Part shown: one piece after another, positions 58,328 to 64,000 of the stretch
Layout of the letters: each line of letters begins with the position of its first letter
Numbering within the stretch: the stretch's first letter is position 1
NCBI RefSeq assembly: GCF_041081105.1
Contig: NZ_CP163528.1
Coordinates: 2,108,001 to 2,172,000 of the forward strand
DNA length: 64,000 nt
Reading direction: 5' to 3'
From: Promicromonospora sp. Populi
GTDB lineage: Bacteria > Actinomycetota > Actinomycetes > Actinomycetales > Cellulomonadaceae
Notes under the pieces: generated by a model
Seen by the model: only the letters and a program-made list of their open reading frames with translations
What the model was told of the DNA's origin: nothing
Database searches by the model: none
Translations under genes and position numbers: made by a program

Positions 58328-59547
58328 CAGCCGATCTCGCCCTGGATGTCGGCGACCATCTTCTCCCAGGCCTCGGCCGGGTCGGACTGACCGGAGACGA
58401 TCGCGGCCTCCGTGACGCCCCAGTACGCCCACACGGCGCCCATCTCGGGCAGCGACGGCATCGGGACGGCGTCAGCGCCGACCGCACGGAAGCCGGCGGT
58501 GATCGGGTCCTCCGAGGCGGTGTCGGCGGCCTCGATCAGGGCCGGCGGTCGGTCGCCCGCCTCGTAGAGCGCGAGCTGCGCCTCGGGGGTGGCCATGTGG
58601 TTGACGAGGAAGTCGTTGGCGAGCAGCGCGTTCTCGCTCTGCGCGCTCACGTAGAAGCCGGCCACGCCCACGAATGGCTGGGCGGGCTCGCCGCCGGCGC
58701 TCGGGATCGGGTCGATCGACAGGTCGAGGTCCGCGAACTGCTCCAGCATCCACGGGCCGCCCACGATGAACGGCGACTCACCAGCGGCGAAGGCCGCGAC
58801 CGCGATGTCGTAGGTGACGTCCGTGCTCAGCGTGCCGGCCTCGCCCTGCTCGGCCAGCCACTCGGCGAACGCCGTGCCGCCCTCGCCGCCGAGCGCGAGC
58901 TCCGGGGCGTAGGTGCCGTCCGCGTTCTGCTCGAACACCGGGGCGCCGAACGACATCTGCAGCGGGTAGAACGTGTAGGGGTCACCCTCGGTGGAGGTCT
59001 GGATCAGCAGCGGGTACTCGGTCCCGGCCTCCTCGCCGGCCGCGATCGCGTCGTCCCAGGTGGCGGGCGCCTCGGGGGCGAGCTCCGTGTTCCGGATGAG
59101 CGCGATGTTCTCCACGGCGTAGGGCAGGCCGTATACCTGCTCGTCCTGCGTGAAAGCCTGGACGGAGACCGGCTCGAACGCGGCGGCGGTGTCGCCCAGC
59201 TCGATCGGGGCCACTACGCCGTTGGTCGTGAGCTCACCCAGCCAGTCGTGCGCGCCGACGGTGATGTCCGGGCCCTGGCCCGTCGGCACCTGGGCAAGGA
59301 AGTCGGGGCGGATGTCCTCGAAGTTCTTCAGGACCACCTCGACCTCGGCGCCCGTGGACTCCTCGAAGCCGGCGGCCGCGTCCTCGACGGCGGCCTGGCG
59401 GGTCTCGTCGACCCAGACGGTGAGGGTGCTGCCCTCGCCGTTCGGTGCGGCCGACTCCTCGCCGGCTGGTTCCTCCGCGCCGCCCGAGCAGGCGGCCAGC
59501 GCCAGCGTCGCGGTCAGCGCGGCGGCGGTCAGGATGCTCCGTCGCAT
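58327..59547 (-). CDS. malE: Maltose-type ABC transporter binding lipoprotein MalE
   Basis: A 406-residue binding lipoprotein. The signal peptide ends in the lipobox LALAAC (Cys about 20), followed by an acidic flexible linker (SGGAEEPAGEESAAPNGEGS). The mature part shows TLTVWVDETRQAAVEDAAAG, a typical maltose-binding start, and later FIVGGPWMLEQFADL, with the aromatic PEMGAVWAYWG near the C-terminus. ATG at 59547 is preferred because GGAG lies 5 bp upstream. It is the first gene of malEFG and is preceded by two LacI-type operators. Confidence 0.91.
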   Translation of the reverse strand: MRRSILTAAALTATLALAACSGGAEEPAGEESAAPNGEGSTLTVWVDETRQAAVEDAAAGFEESTGAEVEVVLKNFEDIRPDFLAQVPTGQGPDITVGAHDWLGELTTNGVVAPIELGDTAAAFEPVSVQAFTQDEQVYGLPYAVENIALIRNTELAPEAPATWDDAIAAGEEAGTEYPLLIQTSTEGDPYTFYPLQMSFGAPVFEQNADGTYAPELALGGEGGTAFAEWLAEQGEAGTLSTDVTYDIAVAAFAAGESPFIVGGPWMLEQFADLDLSIDPIPSAGGEPAQPFVGVAGFYVSAQSENALLANDFLVNHMATPEAQLALYEAGDRPPALIEAADTASEDPITAGFRAVGADAVPMPSLPEMGAVWAYWGVTEAAIVSGQSDPAEAWEKMVADIQGEIG

Positions 59548-59625
59548 CGTCACTCCAGTTGGTTCGCGGCCCGACGTCGGGCCTGGTTCGGATGCCCGAA
59601 CCGTACGGCCGCACCCACCGATTGT

Positions 59626-59662
59626 GCAAGAAGTTGCGGTAAAGTTTCAGCAACGCTTGCAA
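59626..59662. promoter_or_regulatory. Paired LacI-type operators before malE and lacI
   Basis: GCAA-gaag-TTGC (59626-59637) and GCAACGCTTGCAA (59650-59662) lie in the divergent malE/lacI-type region. The latter, read leftwards, is TTGCAAGCGTTGC, nearly identical to the TTGCAAGCGTTAC before the alpha-glucosidase gene. LacI proteins usually bind such GCAA/TTGC palindromes. Confidence 0.75.
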
Positions 59663-59695
59663 GACTCCCGGACGACCTGCGGACGTAGGAGTGAC

Positions 59696-60739
59696 ATGTC
59701 ACTTAGGCTGCCAGGCGTGCGCACCCGACTGACCGACCTCGCCGAACAGGCGGGGGTCTCCACCGCGACCGTGTCGCGCGTGCTCAACGGCAAGCCCGGC
59801 GTGGCAGGCGAGACGCGCCAGGCGGTGCTCGCCGCCCTGGACGTGCTCGGCTACGAGCGCCCGTCGGCCCTGCGCGCCCGGCCCGCCGGCCTGATCGGCC
59901 TGGTGGTGCCCGAGCTGTCCAACCCGGTGTTCCCGGCGTTCGCGCAGGCCATCGAGTCGCAGCTCGCCTCGCGTGGGTACACACCGCTGCTGTGCACCCA
60001 GTCGCCCGGCGGGACCACCGAGGACGAGTACGTCGAGACCCTGATCGACCACGCGGTGGACGGCATCGTCTTCGTGTCCGGCAAGCACGCCGACACCCGC
60101 GCCTCCACCGAGCGCTACCAGCGGCTGCGCGGGCGCGGGCTGCCGATCGTGCTGATCAACGGGTACGCCGCCGGCATCGACGCGCCGTTCGTCTCCCCCG
60201 ACGACGCGGCCAGCATCGAGCTCTCGGTGCGCCACCTGGTGTCCCTGGGCCACCGCCGCATCGGCATGGCGATCGGCCCCGACCGGTTCGTGCCGGCGAA
60301 GCGCAAGATCGAGTCGTTCGTCGCGCAGCTCGTGCGGCACGGCCTCGCGCCCACCGAGGAGGAGGCCCGCGAGCACGTCAGCCTCACCCTCTACACGCTG
60401 GAGGGCGGCCAGGCCGCGTCCGGCGACCTGTTCGACTCGGGGCACACCGCCGTCGTCTGCGGCTCCGACCTGATGGCGCTCGGCGCCATCCGCGCCGCGC
60501 ACACGCGCGGCCTGTCCGTGCCCGACGACGTGAGCGTGGTCGGCTACGACGACTCACCCCTGGTGGCGTTCACCGACCCGCCGCTGACGACCGTGCGCCA
60601 GCCCGTCGCCGACATGGCGCACGCCGCCGTGAGCGCCCTGCTCACCGAGATCCACGGTGAGCGCGCGCCCCGCTCGGAGCTGCTGTTCACCCCCGAGCTG
60701 GTGGTGCGCGGCTCCACCGGAGCGGCACCGCACGCGTGA
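59696..60739 (+). CDS. LacI-family repressor (MalR-like)
   Basis: A 347-residue LacI repressor. The DNA-binding start is TRLTDLAEQAGVSTATVSRV (about 10-29) with the hinge LNGKPGVAGETRQAVLAALD; the periplasmic-binding-like effector domain follows, with the ending DVSVVGYDDSPLVAFTDPP. ATG at 59696 has AGGAG 5 bp upstream. It lies between malEFG and the alpha-glucosidase gene, each of which carries the TTGCAAGCGTT-type operator. It most likely represses both in the absence of maltose or related glucosides. Confidence 0.91.
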   Translation: MSLRLPGVRTRLTDLAEQAGVSTATVSRVLNGKPGVAGETRQAVLAALDVLGYERPSALRARPAGLIGLVVPELSNPVFPAFAQAIESQLASRGYTPLLCTQSPGGTTEDEYVETLIDHAVDGIVFVSGKHADTRASTERYQRLRGRGLPIVLINGYAAGIDAPFVSPDDAASIELSVRHLVSLGHRRIGMAIGPDRFVPAKRKIESFVAQLVRHGLAPTEEEAREHVSLTLYTLEGGQAASGDLFDSGHTAVVCGSDLMALGAIRAAHTRGLSVPDDVSVVGYDDSPLVAFTDPPLTTVRQPVADMAHAAVSALLTEIHGERAPRSELLFTPELVVRGSTGAAPHA

Positions 60740-60789
60740 CCGACGCATGACAGCGTGTGACAGGGAGCCGAGTTCCTCCCCTACGCTTG

Positions 60790-60802
60790 TTGCAAGCGTT
60801 AC
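60790..60802 (+). promoter_or_regulatory. LacI-type operator before the alpha-glucosidase gene
   Basis: TTGCAAGCGTTAC matches the operator at the malE promoter at 12 of 13 positions. It lies 36 bp before the alpha-glucosidase start and after the lacI stop, so the gene has its own controlled promoter. Confidence 0.75.
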
Positions 60803-60837
60803 AACCGACATTCCCTTCAGCCCTGAGGACGCGACAC

Positions 60838-62583
60838 GTGACCAGTACTACTCCGCTCACCACAGCCGACCTCACCGCCGGAGCACCCATCCATTCCCCC
60901 ACCGGGAGCGAGTGGTGGCGCGACGCGGTGATCTACCAGGTCTACCCGCGCTCGTTCGCCGACGGGAACGGCGACGGGATCGGTGACCTGCCGGGCGTCA
61001 CCTCGAAGCTGGACCACCTGAAGCAGCTGGGGGTCGACGCCGTCTGGCTGAGCCCGTTCTACAGCTCCCCCCAGAAGGACGCGGGCTACGACGTCGCCGA
61101 CTACCGCGACGTCGACCCGCTGTTCGGCACGCTGGCGGACTTCGACGAGATGCTGGCCGGCGCCCACGAGCGTGGCCTCAAGGTCATCGTCGACCTCGTC
61201 CCCAACCACTCCTCCGACCAGCACGTCTGGTTCCAGGAGGCCCTGGCCGCCGCACCGGGCTCGGCCGCGCGCGAGCGGTACATGTTCCGCGACGGCGGAG
61301 GCCCAGCGGGCGACGAGGCGCCGAACAACTGGCCGTCGCTCTTCGGCGGGCCGGCCTGGACGCGGCTCGCCCCGGGCGCCGACGACGGCCCGCTCGGCCC
61401 GCAGTGGTACCTCCACCTCTTCGACTCCTCGCAGCCCGACCTGAACTGGGACAACGCGGAGGTCCGCGACGAGTTCGAGGCGGTCCTGCGGTTCTGGCTC
61501 GACCGGGGCGTGGACGGGTTCCGCATCGACGTCGCGCACAGCCTGGTCAAGGAGCCCGGGCTGCCCGACTGGGCGGGCCGGGGCCCGAACGGCGAGCGCA
61601 TCATGATCGTCGGCTCGCAGGACGACGGCTCCACGGGCGTCGGCGACAGCGGCCCCATGTTCGACCAGGACGGCGTGCACGACATCTACCGGTCCTGGCA
61701 CAAGGTGCTCTCCGCGTACGACGGCGACCGCTGCCTGGTGGCCGAGGCCTGGGTCGAGCCCCTGTCCCGCCTGGCGAACTACGTGCGCGCGGACGAGATG
61801 CAGCAGGCATTCAACTTCTCGTTCCTCACCACGCCGTGGGACGCGGCGCGGCTGCGCCAGGTGGTCACGCGCTCGCTGACGGCGATGGACGCCGTCGGCG
61901 CACCGACCACGTGGGTGCTGTCCAACCACGACGTCGTGCGTGCGGTCTCGCGCCTCGGCCTCGAGGACACCAGCGGGGCCGGGCCGAACGGCATCGGCAT
62001 CAACGACGTCCAGCCGGACGCGCCGCTCGGCCTGCGCCGGGCCCGCGCCGCGACGCTGCTCATGCTCGGCCTGCCCGGCTCGGCGTACCTCTACCAGGGC
62101 GAGGAGCTCGGCCTGCCCGAGCACACCACGCTGCCCGACGAGCTGCGCGAGGACCCGGCCTTCATCCGCACCGGCGGCGCCGAGCCCGGCCGGGACGGCT
62201 GCCGCGTGCCCCTGCCGTGGGTCGGCGGGGCGCCCGGCAACGGGTTCGGGCCCACCGGTGAGACCTGGCTGCCGCAGCCCGAGATCTACACCGACCTTGC
62301 CGCCGACCGGCAGTACGGCGTCGAGGGCTCGACCTACGAGCTCTACCGGACGGCGCTCGACCTGCGCCGGGCCGAGGGCCTGGGTGCGGGCAGCCTCTCC
62401 TGGGTCGATGCCCTGGCCGACAGCCCGGACGTCCTCGCCTTCCGCGTGGCCGACGTCGTGGTGGTCGCCAACCTGGGCGCGGCACCGGTCGTGCTGCCTG
62501 CCGGGTCCGAGGTGCTGCTGGCCTCGGGCGACCTCATCGACGGCGCGGTGCCCACCGACACCGCCGTCTGGCTGCGCGCCTGA
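60838..62583 (+). CDS. GH13 alpha-glucosidase (oligo-1,6-/alpha-1,4-glucosidase type)
   Basis: A 581-residue cytosolic GH13 enzyme. Conserved regions: DAVWLSPFYSSPQKDAGYDV, DLVPNHSSDQH (region I), GFRIDVAH with nucleophile Asp231 (region II), LVAEAW with acid/base Glu303 (region III) and VLSNHDVVR (region IV). A C-terminal beta domain ends in TAVWLRA. It hydrolyses maltose, isomaltose or related glucosides imported by MalEFG. GTG at 60838 has a GAGGA site; the extra N-terminal codons upstream are not needed. A long terminator follows the stop. Confidence 0.93.
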   Translation: MTSTTPLTTADLTAGAPIHSPTGSEWWRDAVIYQVYPRSFADGNGDGIGDLPGVTSKLDHLKQLGVDAVWLSPFYSSPQKDAGYDVADYRDVDPLFGTLADFDEMLAGAHERGLKVIVDLVPNHSSDQHVWFQEALAAAPGSAARERYMFRDGGGPAGDEAPNNWPSLFGGPAWTRLAPGADDGPLGPQWYLHLFDSSQPDLNWDNAEVRDEFEAVLRFWLDRGVDGFRIDVAHSLVKEPGLPDWAGRGPNGERIMIVGSQDDGSTGVGDSGPMFDQDGVHDIYRSWHKVLSAYDGDRCLVAEAWVEPLSRLANYVRADEMQQAFNFSFLTTPWDAARLRQVVTRSLTAMDAVGAPTTWVLSNHDVVRAVSRLGLEDTSGAGPNGIGINDVQPDAPLGLRRARAATLLMLGLPGSAYLYQGEELGLPEHTTLPDELREDPAFIRTGGAEPGRDGCRVPLPWVGGAPGNGFGPTGETWLPQPEIYTDLAADRQYGVEGSTYELYRTALDLRRAEGLGAGSLSWVDALADSPDVLAFRVADVVVVANLGAAPVVLPAGSEVLLASGDLIDGAVPTDTAVWLRA

Positions 62584-62593
62584 CGAACGTCAA

Positions 62594-62651
62594 TGCCGAC
62601 GTAGAACGGAACGCGACGGACCAGCCCGTCGCGTTCCGTTCTACCTCGGCA
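62594..62651. terminator. 26-bp near-perfect hairpin between alpha-glucosidase and lipoprotein genes
   Basis: Arms 62594-62619 and 62626-62651 pair with a single C-C mismatch (left arm begins TGCCGACGTAGAACGG) around a 6-nt loop. It starts 10 bp after the alpha-glucosidase stop and ends 3 bp before the lipoprotein stop, so it can terminate both convergent transcripts. Confidence 0.8.
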
Positions 62652-62654
62652 GGT

Positions 62655-63086
62655 TCACGGCTCGATGCCGTAGAACTCGCGCGCCTCCTCGACGGTCGGC
62701 GATCCGTCGAAGCCCACGTCGTTCGCGCTGACCCTCTCCGACGAACCCTCGAGCTGGTACTCCTGCGGCGTCGACCACTCCGGATCGAGGTCGGGGGCCT
62801 CGGCATACGCCCGCAAGACCTCGTCGACGATCAGGGCTCCCTCGTCCTCGGTCGCAGCGTCGAGCACGACCTCCGAGCGCACCCAGCCGCCGCTGGGGTT
62901 GTCCTCGCAGTCGAACTCAGCGGAGACCACCCCGTCGATCGACAGCGCGATCTCGGCCATGCGCTCCTCGCACGCCCGGTCCGTCACACTGCAGGCGGTC
63001 AGCGTGCCACCCAGCAGGAGAGCACCGAGCGCCGCCACTGCCCCTGCCAGGCGGGGGCGACCCTGCCTCGTCGTCTCGACACCCAT
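62655..63086 (-). CDS. Small secreted lipoprotein of unknown function
   Basis: A 143-residue lipoprotein. The basic N-terminus (ETTRQGRPRLAG) is followed by a hydrophobic core and the lipobox LGGTLTAC (Cys about 32). The mature part contains ERMAEIALSIDGVVSAEFDC with a second cysteine, then an acidic C-terminal half. I do not recognise the family. It starts 2 bp after the stop of the upstream lipase-like gene, so the two are cotranscribed and may act together at the membrane. Confidence 0.78.
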   Translation of the reverse strand: MGVETTRQGRPRLAGAVAALGALLLGGTLTACSVTDRACEERMAEIALSIDGVVSAEFDCEDNPSGGWVRSEVVLDAATEDEGALIVDEVLRAYAEAPDLDPEWSTPQEYQLEGSSERVSANDVGFDGSPTVEEAREFYGIEP

Positions 63087-63088
63087 GG

Positions 63089-64000
63089 CTAGTCCTCTCT
63101 CCCGACGCTGACGTCCACCGCGCTGACCGAGTCCCCGCCGAGGAAGCCGCGCTGGATGAGCTGCTGCTGGTAGGCGGCCAGCTCAGGGTTGGTGCTGTTG
63201 TTGTCGAGCGAGTCCGAGTAGTTGCCGTGGTCGTGGTTGGTCATAGCCTCCGCAGCCAGCGCCGGCACCACGCCGAGGTTGCCCCACCACGCGTTCTGCT
63301 CATCCGGGTTGCCCATGGTGACCGTCGTGTGGCTGGAGTTGTTCTCGGGGTATCCGCCGACCGGGCCTACCCGGTCGTCGCCGAGATCGAGGCGCGGCAC
63401 CGCGTCGCCCGAGTGCTGCAGCTCCAGCACGTCCACACCTGGTGCGACGTGCGTGCTGTCGATCGGTGAGCCGAAGGTCATGAGATTCGTGATGTTGTGC
63501 TCGGCGACAAAGGCCGGGTCGGCAGCGATCGCCGCGGCCGTCATGCCGCCCTGCGAGTGCCCCGCAAGCATGACCTCGGTTCCCTCGGGCAGGTTGGCGT
63601 TCTCGATCGCCAGCTTCACGGCTTCGGTCATGGTCGACTCGCCGCCACCGGCAGTGACGAGGTTCCCCGTGACATCCATCGCGTTGCTGCCCGCGAGAGG
63701 ATTCCAGGTCTCTGTGCCCGGGATGCTGACGATCGCCGTCGGCCCGTTCGGGCCCTCGGAGGTCGTGATGCGTACGACACCGTCGCCCGCTTCGTACGCG
63801 TCGGTCACGCTCCGTGTGATGTCGCCGAGGACCTTGGGCTGTTCGATCCCCTCGACCGGCCTTGGGTCTCCCGCGTAGGGGTTGCCGTCGTCGAAGACCT
63901 TGGGGTCCCACATGCCGCCCGTGCTCAGAGTTAGGTTCGCACCGACTATTGCGCCCCCGAGCAGTATCGTGGACGCGATCACCTCTGTGGTGCGCGGCCA
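63089..64000 (-). CDS. Lipase-like alpha/beta-hydrolase, 5' end outside window
   Basis: The C-terminal 300 or so residues of a larger protein. The visible part starts with a hydrophobic segment (VIASTILLGGAIVGANLTLS), likely a membrane anchor, and then a hydrolase domain. The nucleophile is in EVMLAGHSQGGMTAAAIA, with an acid in LELQHSGDAVPRLD and a histidine near SSHTTVTM or NHDHGNYSDS. It resembles lipase class 3/PE-PPE-like hydrolases. The reading frame stays open to the window edge, so the start is not visible. It is in an operon with the lipoprotein gene downstream. Confidence 0.8.
   Translation of the reverse strand, partial: WPRTTEVIASTILLGGAIVGANLTLSTGGMWDPKVFDDGNPYAGDPRPVEGIEQPKVLGDITRSVTDAYEAGDGVVRITTSEGPNGPTAIVSIPGTETWNPLAGSNAMDVTGNLVTAGGGESTMTEAVKLAIENANLPEGTEVMLAGHSQGGMTAAAIAADPAFVAEHNITNLMTFGSPIDSTHVAPGVDVLELQHSGDAVPRLDLGDDRVGPVGGYPENNSSHTTVTMGNPDEQNAWWGNLGVVPALAAEAMTNHDHGNYSDSLDNNSTNPELAAYQQQLIQRGFLGGDSVSAVDVSVGRED

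Overview
The window is very GC-rich, with frequent GTG starts, 1-4 bp gene overlaps (GTGA, TGATG) and many genes with little or no leader. It carries a mycothiol-type DinB-fold enzyme, a DUF222-HNH (13E12-type) gene with a near-consensus actinobacterial SOS box, and many sugar-uptake and glycoside hydrolase genes. Together these point to a saprophytic actinobacterium, most likely Micrococcales (Promicromonosporaceae or Cellulomonadaceae-like); the family is an inference. No rRNA, tRNA, CRISPR array, prophage or insertion sequence was recognised.

Layout. 1-5.1 kb: myo-inositol catabolism (iolB, cut by the window edge; iolC fused to a DUF2090 domain), a GntR/IolR-like regulator and a transaldolase-like protein; both promoters carry the same 14-bp operator. 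5.1-13.4 kb: idi, a mycothiol-dependent-type enzyme and hydrolase pair, a guanidinium exporter (SMR/Gdx) behind a guanidine-III riboswitch, a DUF1345 protein, and an acetyltransferase-TetR-FAD oxidoreductase operon divergent from an MFS exporter with a duplicated palindromic operator. 13.4-20.2 kb: a secreted CBM35-type glycosidase with a divergent ROK repressor, then a hydrolase-MFS operon (MFS frameshifted) with a TetR regulator that shares its operator motif. 20.2-31.8 kb: a Tat-exported PHP phosphoesterase-like protein, DUF899, CGNR regulator/VOC pair, alcohol dehydrogenase, a broken GH16 gene, a methyltransferase, a nucleotide-dependent reductase with TetR, an isomerase/Gfo-Idh-MocA pair and the DUF222-HNH gene.

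31.8-44.6 kb is the most coherent system: an alpha-galactoside locus. One leftward operon encodes a 1124-residue DUF5107-TPR protein, an ABC solute-binding protein, two permeases, a GH36 alpha-galactosidase and an epimerase-like protein. It is divergent from an AraC regulator, which is followed by a secreted GH27-NEW3-NPCBM alpha-galactosidase. The operon and the GH27 gene share an exact 18-bp promoter element in the same orientation relative to transcription.

44.6-50.9 kb: LysR with two aldo/keto reductases, an FAD oxidase with a divergent MarR, and a DHA2-type MFS pump. 50.9-55.9 kb: the replication and nucleotide genes dnaG and dgt, here pointing away from each other and separated by an AraC/VOC pair and a tiny DUF4236 gene. 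55.9-62.6 kb: a malEFG-like ABC importer, a LacI regulator and a GH13 alpha-glucosidase joined by TTGCAAGCGTT-type operators. Neither ABC cluster encodes its ATPase, so a shared MsiK-like ATPase elsewhere is likely. 62.6-64 kb: a small lipoprotein and the end of a lipase-like alpha/beta-hydrolase.

Recurring architecture: long hairpins lie at several gene ends and convergent junctions, and short tandem repeats (often 15 bp) lie at operon junctions or inside N-terminal coding regions.
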